Assembly: GCA_015059015.1 (NCBI GenBank)
Contig: SVBG01000004.1
Coordinates: 1 to 64,000 of the forward strand
Direction of reading: 5' to 3'
Source: Erysipelotrichaceae bacterium
GTDB taxonomy: Bacteria; Bacillota_I; Bacilli_A; ML615J-28; CAG-313
Length of the DNA: 64,000 nt
The position numbers were made by a program, and so were the translations under genes. Shown in pieces: positions 1 through 5,649 of the stretch (the stretch's first letter is position 1; the number at the start of each line of letters is the position of its first letter). The notes below the pieces were generated by a model. It ran no database searches. It saw only the letters and a list, made by a program, of their open reading frames with translations, and was not told where the DNA came from.

Positions 1-10
1 AATAAATTGG

Positions 11-34
11 CAAGTATAGCTTAATATGCTTGTT
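11..34 (+). terminator. possible rho-independent terminator at window edge
   Basis: An 8-bp imperfect stem (CAAGTATA with TATGCTTG, one G-U pair) and a 6-nt loop are followed on the plus strand by a T-rich stretch at 35-47. It could end a plus-strand transcript entering from the left. No gene is visible in the first 60 bases. Confidence 0.35.
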
Positions 35-60
35 ATTTCTTTTTTTAATATCTTAAACAA

Positions 61-94
61 AAAATTGAAATACCTTTTTAGATATTTCAATTTT
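61..94. terminator. bidirectional terminator after the 12-codon mini-gene
   Basis: A 12-bp perfect stem (61-72 with 83-94, AAAATTGAAATA / TATTTCAATTTT) with a 10-nt loop has T-rich flanks on both strands. On the minus strand it lies just downstream of the mini-ORF at 117-155. Confidence 0.6.
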
Positions 95-116
95 TCTTTT
101 TTACAAACATAGTTTG

Positions 117-155
117 TCAACAATCTGAAAGTATATATTTAAATACTTTATTCAC
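117..155 (-). CDS. putative 12-aa mini-ORF with its own promoter and terminator
   Basis: Reading GTG to TGA gives a 12-residue peptide, VNKVFKYILSDC, with a C-terminal cysteine. A textbook Shine-Dalgarno (GGAGG at 164-168) lies 8 nt upstream of the GTG. The unit has a consensus promoter at 204-232 and a 12-bp terminator hairpin at 61-94, so a transcript of about 135 nt is expected. It may be a tiny peptide gene, a leader peptide, or a small RNA that only happens to contain an ORF. No family is recognised. The coding call is uncertain; the transcription unit is better supported. Confidence 0.35.
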   Translation of the reverse strand: MNKVFKYILSDC

Positions 156-203
156 AATAATTACCTCCATATTTTTAAAAACAATTCTCATCTATATATA
201 TTT

Positions 204-232
204 ATTATAACAAAAATAAAAAAAAATTGCAA
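204..232 (-). promoter_or_regulatory. sigma-A-type promoter of the mini-ORF
   Basis: TTGCAA (-35, 232-227), a 17-nt spacer and TATAAT (-10, 209-204). The -35 box begins in the T-tract of the terminator of the upstream 44-aa gene, so termination and re-initiation are fused. Confidence 0.65.
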
Positions 233-257
233 AAAAAAGAAACCTAAAAAGGTTTCT
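231..257 (-). terminator. terminator of the 44-aa peptide gene
   Basis: Stem AGAAACC/GGTTTCT (238-244 with 251-257), loop of 6, followed on the minus strand by eight T residues. It begins 5 nt after the stop codon of the 44-aa gene. Confidence 0.85.
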
Positions 258-261
258 CAAA

Positions 262-396
262 TTACAACCAAGGTAACCAACCATTAGAACTTTCTTGAGC
301 CCCTCCATAAGTTTCAACATCACCAAAGCTAGATGTACTAATATAATCATTAAATTCAATTATTTCAATAATAGGACTTTCATATTCTTTTTTCAT
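262..396 (-). CDS. 44-aa peptide of the MKKxYExPxIEI family (copy A)
   Basis: A small gene of unknown function. The product starts MKKEYESPIIEIIEF and ends GWLPWL; the middle is rich in Ser, Gly, Asp and Glu. The start is supported by GGAG 9 nt upstream. It has its own promoter (426-454) and terminator (231-257), so it is a separate transcription unit. The N-terminal pattern MKK/N-x-YE-x-P-x-IEI/V-x-F recurs in three other tiny genes here (493-633, 45062-45187, 47405-47533), which argues against a chance ORF. There is no hydrophobic signal peptide, so if it is exported the route is not evident. It could be a RiPP-like precursor, a regulatory peptide or a chaperone-type partner; none of these is shown by the sequence. 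Confidence 0.75.
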   Translation of the reverse strand: MKKEYESPIIEIIEFNDYISTSSFGDVETYGGAQESSNGWLPWL

Positions 397-425
397 AATA
401 TTTCTCCAATCATAAACTTAATAAA

Positions 426-454
426 ATTATATCAAATAATGGATATTATTGCAA
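426..454 (-). promoter_or_regulatory. promoter of the 44-aa peptide gene
   Basis: TTGCAA (454-449), a 17-nt spacer, TATAAT (431-426). The -35 box abuts the T-tract of the preceding terminator. Confidence 0.75.
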
Positions 455-482
455 AAAAAGAGCCCATAAACATGAGCTCTTT
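453..482 (-). terminator. terminator of the 46-aa peptide gene
   Basis: Stem AAAGAGC/GCTCTTT (457-463 with 476-482) followed on the minus strand by a run of T that runs directly into the next -35 box. It ends the transcript carrying the riboswitch-controlled 660-aa gene and the 46-aa gene. Confidence 0.8.
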
Positions 483-492
483 AGTTATTTAA

Positions 493-633
493 TTAGAACC
501 AGTTATCAGCGTCACCATCTAAGATTCCAGTTTCATCACCAAAAGATACATTACTAGGATTAGCAGTCATGATATCTTCTTCATCAAATAATACAACTTC
601 AATTTCTGGTTTAGTATAATTAATGTTTTTCAT
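493..633 (-). CDS. 46-aa peptide of the MKKxYExPxIEI family (copy B)
   Basis: The product begins MKNINYTKPEIEVVLF and ends with an acidic, Gly/Asp-rich tail, DGDADNWF. A strong Shine-Dalgarno (TAGGAGGAA) precedes the ATG. It lies 23 nt downstream of the 660-aa secreted protein gene with no terminator between them, so it is probably co-transcribed and therefore also under the guanine riboswitch. Its N-terminal half aligns with the other three family members in this window. The function is unknown. Confidence 0.75.
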   Translation of the reverse strand: MKNINYTKPEIEVVLFDEEDIMTANPSNVSFGDETGILDGDADNWF

Positions 634-656
634 ATTATGTTCCTCCTATCTAGTAA

Positions 657-2639
657 TTAAATTAAATCTTGAGTGATTCTATTATATAAATCAGCAACTG
701 CAGAAATACCTTCTACTTCATAATATTCAGTTACCATAGAAGCAATAGAATAAGTTTTTGTGTTTTCAGAAACATATGTAACATCATCAATTACTACATA
801 TGCACAAACTGTAAATTCAGTTGTTAACTTATCATTATTTATTGCATCACCTAATGAAATAGTAACAAATAATTTAGAATCAGCTGAACCATAAATACCG
901 TCAGTTTCATTCCAAGCATAGTCTTTAGTTTTACCACCTGCAGTAACTCTGATACCATATTCTTGAACACCTTCAATGTCTGCAAGTGTTGCATCAACAC
1001 CACATCTAATTCTAAATTCAACATCTGAATATTCATTTGTTGTTAAATTAGACTCTCCTTCATATGAAACAGTAATAGTAACAATTCTTCTATGACCAGT
1101 TGTTCCACCAATTGTAAATACAACTTCTGTGCTTTCACCTGTCCATACACCATCTGCATATGTACCACAATCTGCAGTAATTGCATTTGTTCCTTCACCT
1201 GATGCAAATGTAAGTTCAATCTTAGTAATATTTACACTAGAACTAAAAGTAATAGTGTTACCACCATAACATCTAATTGCTTCACCAGTTGTGTAATATT
1301 TAGAAGCGTTAGAATTACTACCTTTATCAAATGTAAGTGTAACAACACCATTAGATAATTCCTCAACAGCAACACCATTTGCAACACCTAATTCACTTGC
1401 AACAATATCATAAGAACTAGGAGCAGCAACTTCTTCAACAGTATATTTATATGCCATTGTCATATAAGCATTAACACCAGTTAAAGCTTCTTTAGCATCT
1501 GCAACTGCACCCTCATCAGCAACAGCTACATAAGTAGCACCTGTTGTAAATTGTGCAGTGTTGCCAGAGTATTTTGTTAAAGTACCTTCCACAGTAATCT
1601 TATCACCAACAACTAAATCAGAACCACCAGTCATTCTATATGCTTGAATTGAATTAGCGCCATCTGTAATAGTAACAGTAATATTATCATAAGTTGAGTT
1701 ATATTCAGTTCCAATAGTTTCAACAACGCCAGTAACTGCATAAGTGAAAGCACATTCAGCAGTTCCAACCCAATCACAAATAGTTAATGCTTGTGCAATA
1801 GTTATTTCAGAACCATCAGTTGGATAAACTGTAAATTCAAATGTAGCTTCAGCACCATCAGCGCTAGCTGTAATAGTAGCAACACCCATTGATTTTGCAG
1901 TAACATTACCAGATTGATCAACAGTAGCAATATTATTATCACTTGATGACCAAACTAAACTACTAGTTAAATTTGCAGTAGTAGCTGTTAAAGTAACAAC
2001 ATCATCAACTTCAGTATAATTATCTCCATCAAGTTCAATACTAGGAGCTAAAGCATCACCAGCATTATAATCATAAATAGATACATTATCTAACCAAACA
2101 ATACCATTTGTTGTAGATGTATTCGCACAAGTGAATACCACTTTATAATATGAATTTTCTGGCCAATAATCAACATTATTTGGTTCAAATTCTAATAAAG
2201 CTGCAGATTTTGTAACTGTAACAGCTGCAGTTGAATCAACTAATGTTGCTAAAGAAGAATCTGAATAAACTTCTAATTTAACTGTAGCACTCATTCCTGA
2301 TTTTGCAACAGAACCAGCAATAATATTAACTTCTACTTTTGAACATTCACTAGCAACTACAGGTGAAGCAATATAAATTGTATTATATGATGATAAATTA
2401 GTTGATTTACCACCCATTTTAACATAAGCCCAACCACCATCGTTATTAGCGCCACCAGATACAGTCCAACCATCATAAGTCCACTTATCAGTATATGCGC
2501 TATGCTTTGCAGCTTGAGTAGTAAAATCTACAGATTCAACGACTTCAGCAGCTTTAACTTTACTTGAAATACCTAATGTAAAAATAGCGATAAAAGCGAT
2601 CATTAAAACTAATAACGATTTTTTAATTAAAGTTTTCAT
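657..2639 (-). CDS. secreted multidomain protein with Big_2-like Ig and YhcR-type OB-fold domains
   Basis: A 660-aa protein. Residues 1-30 form a clear Sec signal peptide (KK, hydrophobic stretch, AxA-like end at KVKAAE). A beta-rich jelly-roll-like region follows at about 33-190. Next comes a bacterial Ig-like group 2 domain at about 195-272, with the typical ATVDQSGNVTAKSMGVATIT pattern. An OB-fold at about 275-370 (TGVVET... TITDGANSIQAY... GDKITVEGTLTKY...) resembles that found in secreted nucleases such as YhcR. Another beta domain lies at about 400-550. The C-terminal module at about 560-655 resembles parts of the secreted proteins at 42446-45046 and 46306-47427. No nuclease catalytic domain is recognisable, so enzymatic activity should not be assumed. 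A guanine-type riboswitch with terminator lies in its leader, and a 46-aa peptide gene follows it. A plausible role is binding extracellular nucleic acid or polysaccharide under purine control; this is inference. Confidence 0.85.
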   Translation of the reverse strand: MKTLIKKSLLVLMIAFIAIFTLGISSKVKAAEVVESVDFTTQAAKHSAYTDKWTYDGWTVSGGANNDGGWAYVKMGGKSTNLSSYNTIYIASPVVASECSKVEVNIIAGSVAKSGMSATVKLEVYSDSSLATLVDSTAAVTVTKSAALLEFEPNNVDYWPENSYYKVVFTCANTSTTNGIVWLDNVSIYDYNAGDALAPSIELDGDNYTEVDDVVTLTATTANLTSSLVWSSSDNNIATVDQSGNVTAKSMGVATITASADGAEATFEFTVYPTDGSEITIAQALTICDWVGTAECAFTYAVTGVVETIGTEYNSTYDNITVTITDGANSIQAYRMTGGSDLVVGDKITVEGTLTKYSGNTAQFTTGATYVAVADEGAVADAKEALTGVNAYMTMAYKYTVEEVAAPSSYDIVASELGVANGVAVEELSNGVVTLTFDKGSNSNASKYYTTGEAIRCYGGNTITFSSSVNITKIELTFASGEGTNAITADCGTYADGVWTGESTEVVFTIGGTTGHRRIVTITVSYEGESNLTTNEYSDVEFRIRCGVDATLADIEGVQEYGIRVTAGGKTKDYAWNETDGIYGSADSKLFVTISLGDAINNDKLTTEFTVCAYVVIDDVTYVSENTKTYSIASMVTEYYEVEGISAVADLYNRITQDLI

Positions 2640-2690
2640 AATTTTAATTTTTATTCCTTTCTTTTTGTTTTAAATTTTTCTTCATTTTAT

Positions 2691-2719
2691 AAAATAAAAG
2701 GCATAGATACCTATGCCTT
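2691..2719 (-). terminator. riboswitch expression-platform terminator
   Basis: A perfect 9-bp stem (AAGGCATAG / CTATGCCTT, 2698-2706 with 2711-2719), loop of 4, followed on the minus strand by TTTATTTTA. It sits between the purine aptamer and the start codon of the 660-aa gene, so it must be read through for expression. Its 5' arm can instead pair with the 3' strand of aptamer helix P1 (CTATGGCTTATA...), extended by the flanking TTACAAAAATATAA / TTATATTTTTTGTAA complement. That gives a long competing antiterminator. Confidence 0.85.
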
Positions 2720-2763
2720 ATATTTTTGTAAATTATTAAAAGGAAGAAAATTACAAAAAATAT

Positions 2764-2831
2764 AAGCCATAGTGTGACATAATTGGTGTCACGTAGAGAC
2801 ATCATAGCCATAACCTATGATTATATAGCCT
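2764..2831 (-). ncRNA. purine riboswitch aptamer, guanine type (C74)
   Basis: Read on the minus strand, this aligns almost base for base with the Bacillus subtilis xpt guanine aptamer. P1 is GGCUAUA...UAUGGCU. J1/2 contains UAUAAU. P2 is CAUAG/CUAUG closing the loop GUUAUGG (xpt has GAUAUGG). J2/3 is GUCUCUACG (xpt GUUUCUACC). P3 is GUGA/UCAC closing CACCAAUUAUG (xpt CACCGUAAAUG). J3/1 is ACUAUG. The loop-loop G-G and C-C partners are kept. The specificity base corresponding to position 74 is C, which predicts guanine rather than adenine, and U51 is present. One J2/3 base differs (U48 is C). With the downstream terminator and antiterminator it is predicted to be a transcriptional OFF switch. 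Confidence 0.92.
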
Positions 2832-2841
2832 TTACAAACTT

Positions 2842-2870
2842 ATTATATCATTTTTTGTAATTAATTGCTA
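2842..2870 (-). promoter_or_regulatory. promoter of the riboswitch leader
   Basis: TATAAT (2847-2842) with a 17-nt spacer to TAGCAA (2870-2865). Transcription would begin near 2835, just ahead of the aptamer, giving a leader of about 195 nt. Confidence 0.65.
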
Positions 2871-2903
2871 TAATATAGCATTATTTGAAAAATGAAAATG
2901 TTT

Positions 2904-3458
2904 TCACAAAATTTCATTTAAATGAATTTGTAATTTTTCTTTAGGTAAACCCATAATTGTATAGTAATCTCCACTTATTTTTTGCACAAAATTTGCGTGT
3001 TCATCTTGAATGCCATAAGCGCCTGCTTTATCAAAAGGTTTATCTGTTTCAAGATATTTTTTTATATCTTCTTCTGTCATTTTATTAAAAGTAACATCTG
3101 CAATATCAACAAATGTATCAATATAATTTCCTTTAATCAATGATACACCAGTCATCACTTGATGAGTATTGTTTTGTAATAATTGTAACATTCTTACAGC
3201 ATCTTGATAATCTTTTGGTTTACCAAGAATTTCGTTATTTACTACAACAATTGTATCTGAACCAATCACTAGATCATCCGGATGATCTTTTGCAATACTA
3301 TTTGCTTTTTGAAAAGCAAGGCTTTTCACGACTTCAATTGGAGAAAGTTGTTTTTCTATTTTTTCCTCTTCTTTTGAAGGAATAACTATATGTTTAATAT
3401 TCATTAAACTTAGAATTTCAGTTCTTCTTGGAGATTTAGATGCTAAAATTATATTCAT
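2904..3458 (-). CDS. maf: Maf family nucleotide pyrophosphatase
   Basis: A 184-aa protein of the Maf/YhdE family, house-cleaning enzymes that hydrolyse dTTP, UTP and modified nucleoside triphosphates. The N-terminal signature LASKSPRRTEIL, the central GSDTIVV motif and the C-terminal GLPKEKL segment are all present, and the length fits the family. The start is set at the second ATG: an upstream in-frame ATG lies inside the Shine-Dalgarno (ATGAGG), which is correctly spaced for the start used. The gene stands alone, with its own promoter at 3489-3517. It ends in TGA. Confidence 0.93.
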   Translation of the reverse strand: MNIILASKSPRRTEILSLMNIKHIVIPSKEEEKIEKQLSPIEVVKSLAFQKANSIAKDHPDDLVIGSDTIVVVNNEILGKPKDYQDAVRMLQLLQNNTHQVMTGVSLIKGNYIDTFVDIADVTFNKMTEEDIKKYLETDKPFDKAGAYGIQDEHANFVQKISGDYYTIMGLPKEKLQIHLNEIL

Positions 3459-3488
3459 TATATTATACCTCATTTTTTAACTATTATT

Positions 3489-3517
3489 ATCATACCATAA
3501 ATTTAATAATTTTGCAA
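3489..3517 (-). promoter_or_regulatory. maf promoter
   Basis: TTGCAA (3517-3512), a 17-nt spacer, TATGAT (3494-3489). Again the -35 box directly follows a terminator T-tract (3520-3565). Confidence 0.65.
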
Positions 3518-3519
3518 AA

Positions 3520-3565
3520 AAATATTCCCTATTATATATAATTAAACATAATAGGGAGTTTTATT
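3520..3565. terminator. bidirectional terminator upstream of maf
   Basis: A 10-bp perfect stem (TCCCTATTAT / ATAATAGGGA, 3526-3535 with 3548-3557) with T-rich flanks on both strands. Confidence 0.7.
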
Positions 3566-3629
3566 ATTTTTAGTTACATTTCTTTAAGTATAGTATTTGG
3601 TATAGTTTATAGCATAATATATTTTAAAA

Positions 3630-3695
3630 CTAAATTACATCCCAATAACCATTTTTGTTAGAGCCAATTCTTTGTATCCTTTTCTTCTTACTCAT
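3630..3695 (-). other. 21-codon ORF or gene remnant
   Basis: An ATG-to-TAG ORF encodes MSKKKRIQRIGSNKNGYWDVI. An AAAAGG lies about 10 nt upstream. It resembles the beginning of a longer basic protein cut short and has no recognised family. It may be a decayed gene. The remainder of 3566-3765 holds nothing else that I can identify. Confidence 0.25.
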
Positions 3696-3765
3696 AAATA
3701 ATTTACCTTTTTTTATCAAATTTGTTGAAATTTTATAATTAATATAATATAGTATACATAATGAA

Positions 3766-3802
3766 TTGACATTTAATCGGTCATTTACCGATGGTGTATA
3801 AT
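3766..3802 (+). promoter_or_regulatory. inverted repeat ATCGGT-5-ACCGAT at a possible promoter
   Basis: A perfect 6-bp inverted repeat (3776-3781 with 3787-3792) lies between TTGACA (3766-3771) and TATAAT (3797-3802). The 25-nt spacing between these boxes is not canonical, so the promoter call is weak. The repeat looks like a regulator-binding site. The short plus-strand unit would end at the terminator at 3844-3875, giving an RNA of about 70 nt. Confidence 0.4.
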
Positions 3803-3843
3803 TGCTTTTTGGCGATTATTTAGGAATATTGGAAATCAACCAT

Positions 3844-3875
3844 ACTAGGGATTAATACCCCCTAGTTTTTTTATT
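3844..3875 (+). terminator. terminator of a short plus-strand transcript
   Basis: Stem ACTAGGG/CCCTAGT (3844-3850 with 3860-3866) is followed by seven T residues on the plus strand. No T-tract follows on the minus strand. Confidence 0.6.
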
Positions 3876-4149
3876 TATGTATATATTTTATTTTTTGTTT
3901 AGTATTTTTTGTTAAAGGTTTAACTCCTAAAATATATTTATTTTTATAAACATCTGATTTATCTAAAATAATAATATTTGATAAACGCGTCTTTATCATA
4001 AGTTGAGGTATAGATATATTAGGATTATTTCATATTAATCTAATTATTATATCTTCTGTTTTTTTTATGTGATTATTATCAATATGAAATTCATTAACAT
4101 TTATTTTATTAAATGGAATAGTTACTACTATTCTATTTTTTTTACACAT
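3871..4149 (-). pseudogene. remnant of a winged-helix-type protein, interrupted by TGA
   Basis: The frame runs from ATG at 4149 to TAA at 3871 but has an in-frame TGA at codon 40, between RLI and NNPNIS. The region around it (EDIIIRLI - NNPNISIPQLMIKTRLS) looks like the recognition-helix region of the helix-turn-helix found at the C-terminus of AlbA_2/RecG-like regulators. It is followed by a basic tail, KPLTKNTKQKIKYIHK. It lies 5 nt downstream of the DUF1016 gene. It is most simply a decaying C-terminal fragment. The family match is by eye and modest. Confidence 0.4.
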
Positions 4150-4154
4150 TTCAT

Positions 4155-5168
4155 TTAAATTATTTTTCTATCCTCATATATTAAAATTTGTTCATTAATT
4201 TCTTTAATTAACTCTTCTTCCGATGGAATATATAATTTATATTTAGAAGTAAAGATTTGAGACTCTCCTTCTGGTAATGTATATTTAACTAACGTTTCAC
4301 TTTTATCTGAAGAAAGAATTATTCCAATTGGTGGATTATCATTTTCATTCATAAGTTCTCTTGTATAATAATTTACATACATTTGCATTTGCCCAATATC
4401 TTGATGAGTTAAATCACCTCTTTTTATGTCAATCAAAACAAAACAATTTAAAATATAATTATAAAATACTAGATCAATATAAAAATGTCTTCCATCAAAA
4501 CTAATATGTTTTTGTCTAGCTACAAAAGAATAGCCTTTTCCAAGTTCCAATAAAAACTTATGTAAATGATCTATTAAACCTTGTTCTAAATCAGACTCAT
4601 AAAATTTATGATTAGGTTCTATTCCTATAAACTCTAAAACATATGGATCTTTTACAAAATCTTTTGGATTATTTTTAGGTTCCTTATTTGTTGTATCTTT
4701 CACAACATTAAAATCACCACGACTAGCAAGTAACCTTTCATAAGAAAATGTATTAATTTGCCTTCCCAACTGTCTAACACTCCAATTTTCTTTTATACAC
4801 TCTTCTATATAAAAGTTTCGAGCTTTTTCATTTTCTACTCTCATTAATAACCTATAATGAGACCAACTCAATTCGCGACACAGTGTGTCGCGTTTTTTAA
4901 ACAACAAATAAAACTGTCTCATATTTCTCAAATTTGTTACATCAAATCCTTTACCATAATCTTTTGTTAACTGAATAGATATTTTTTTTAATAAATTCGA
5001 ACCATATTCTGATGTTTCTTTTCCACCTTGTTTTTCAACAATAACTTTGCCTATTTCCCAATAAGCTTCTACCATTACAAAATTAACCGCTCTATATGCT
5101 TTATTTCTCGCATTCTCAAATATTTGTTTAATCTCTAAATAAATTTCCTTTTCAACTTCGTTATTCAT
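4155..5168 (-). CDS. DUF1016 / YhcG-type PDDEXK nuclease-domain protein
   Basis: A 337-aa protein. The N-terminal DUF1016 helical domain (about 1-150) has the hallmark SWSHYRLLMRVENEKARNFY and ENWSVRQLGRQI segments. The C-terminal PDDEXK-like nuclease domain (about 170-320) has VLEFIG, FYESDLEQGLIDHL, the core RHFYIDLVFYN and VLIDIKRG. Relatives are often found beside restriction-modification and mobile genes; the cellular role is not settled. The start is taken at ATG 5168 because the ATG 15 nt upstream lies within the GAGGAG ribosome-binding site. The gene carries a GC-rich palindrome (4874-4892), encoding KKRDTLCREL, that recurs as a remnant just upstream. It is probably horizontally acquired or mobile; the immediate surroundings are decayed. 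Confidence 0.85.
   Translation of the reverse strand: MNNEVEKEIYLEIKQIFENARNKAYRAVNFVMVEAYWEIGKVIVEKQGGKETSEYGSNLLKKISIQLTKDYGKGFDVTNLRNMRQFYLLFKKRDTLCRELSWSHYRLLMRVENEKARNFYIEECIKENWSVRQLGRQINTFSYERLLASRGDFNVVKDTTNKEPKNNPKDFVKDPYVLEFIGIEPNHKFYESDLEQGLIDHLHKFLLELGKGYSFVARQKHISFDGRHFYIDLVFYNYILNCFVLIDIKRGDLTHQDIGQMQMYVNYYTRELMNENDNPPIGIILSSDKSETLVKYTLPEGESQIFTSKYKLYIPSEEELIKEINEQILIYEDRKII
4874..4892 (-). repeat. palindromic insert inside the DUF1016 gene
   Basis: CGCGACACA and TGTGTCGCG form a 9-bp perfect palindrome around one central base. This is strikingly GC-rich for the region. It encodes the RDTLCRE part of the DUF1016 domain. A near copy lies at 5204-5216. Confidence 0.7.
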
Positions 5169-5189
5169 ATTAATTCTCCTCATTTTGAT

Positions 5190-5237
5190 TTAATTCAATT
5201 CAGGACGCAGTGCGTCGCGTTTTTTAAAATACAAATA
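5190..5237 (-). pseudogene. remnant copy of the palindromic segment of the DUF1016 gene
   Basis: The minus strand reads FYLYFKKRDALRPELN followed by a stop. It is clearly homologous to FYLLFKKRDTLCRELSW within the intact gene downstream, including the palindrome (GACGCA-G-TGCGTC, 5204-5216) and the T-run beside it. No larger reading frame survives, so this is the trace of a second DUF1016 copy or a mobile palindromic cassette. Confidence 0.6.
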
Positions 5238-5340
5238 AATTCTATTATTTATATTATTTTTATTTGATTAGTACAACTGAATTCTCATTAAATTTTATTA
5301 CTCATATTATCACCCCATATTTTATTACTCCTAAGTTATG

Positions 5341-5424
5341 AGAAAAGAAAAAGGGGTATCAACAATATAAAAGATTCTATTTCTTTATTTAGAAATAGAT
5401 AATTCTCTTATAATGTCAATACCC
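5341..5424 (-). terminator. long terminator-like hairpin of the orphan RNA
   Basis: A hairpin of roughly 25 bp with small internal loops starts GGGUAU (5424-5419) and closes AUACCC (5359-5354). It is capped by CUAUUUCU/AGAAAUAG around AAAUAA and followed by CTTTTTCTTTTC on the minus strand. Confidence 0.65.
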
Positions 5425-5540
5425 GCGTACCCTCTAAAGCGCAATATAATGTTACCTGTTTCCCCAGGAGTAGCAAGAATTTCAATATGATTATTACTTC
5501 TTTAGAGTAAATAGTAACCTTTAAACCTTGAATTTCTTAC
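5341..5540 (-). ncRNA. orphan structured RNA of about 200 nt
   Basis: An exceptionally good promoter (5547-5575) drives a transcript that contains no convincing ORF and ends in a strong hairpin plus T-tract. Within it an 8-bp helix CUCUAAAG (5507-5500)/CUUUAGAG (5439-5432) encloses a CCUG-GGGAAA-CAGG hairpin. The segment after it is GGGUACGCGGG, unusually GC-rich for this genome. I compared it by eye with T-box, SRP, tmRNA, RNase P, 6S and the common riboswitches without a match; 6S RNA remains the best size-based guess. The nearest downstream gene is the decayed DUF1016 region, so a cis role is unlikely. This also accounts for the gene-free stretch 5238-5649. Confidence 0.6.
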
Positions 5541-5546
5541 AATATG

Positions 5547-5575
5547 ATTATACCATTTTAAGTTATAAAAGTCAA
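5547..5575 (-). promoter_or_regulatory. strong promoter of the orphan RNA
   Basis: TTGACT (5575-5570), 17-nt spacer, TATAAT (5552-5547): eleven of twelve bases match the sigma-A consensus. Confidence 0.85.
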
Positions 5576-5597
5576 TAGATTTTTTAAAATAATGGTA

Positions 5598-5639
5598 AAG
5601 AAAAATAACGAACAAAATATTAAATTTCGTTCGTTATTT
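5598..5639 (-). terminator. terminator of the tilS-ftsH-rqcP operon
   Basis: An 11-bp perfect stem (AAATAACGAAC / GTTCGTTATTT, 5603-5613 with 5629-5639) is followed by TTTCTTT on the minus strand, just after rqcP. Confidence 0.85.
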
Positions 5640-5649
5640 ATTTGTTGTT

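Noticed and set aside
295-492. Plus-strand ORF over the peptide genes
   Set aside because: No ribosome-binding site; it covers the antisense of the 44-aa gene, its promoter and the terminator before it.
657-2639. Secreted nuclease
   Set aside because: The OB-fold type occurs in secreted nucleases, but no endonuclease or phosphodiesterase catalytic motif is present in the 660 residues.
2764-2831. Adenine or 2'-deoxyguanosine riboswitch
   Set aside because: The specificity position is C, not U (adenine). U51 is kept, unlike the classical 2'-dG type. A variant 2'-dG class cannot be fully excluded without a model search.
5341-5540. T-box leader
   Set aside because: GGGUACGCGGG resembles part of a T-box, but the UGGN antiterminator bulge and Stem I specifier features are missing, and no amino-acid gene follows.
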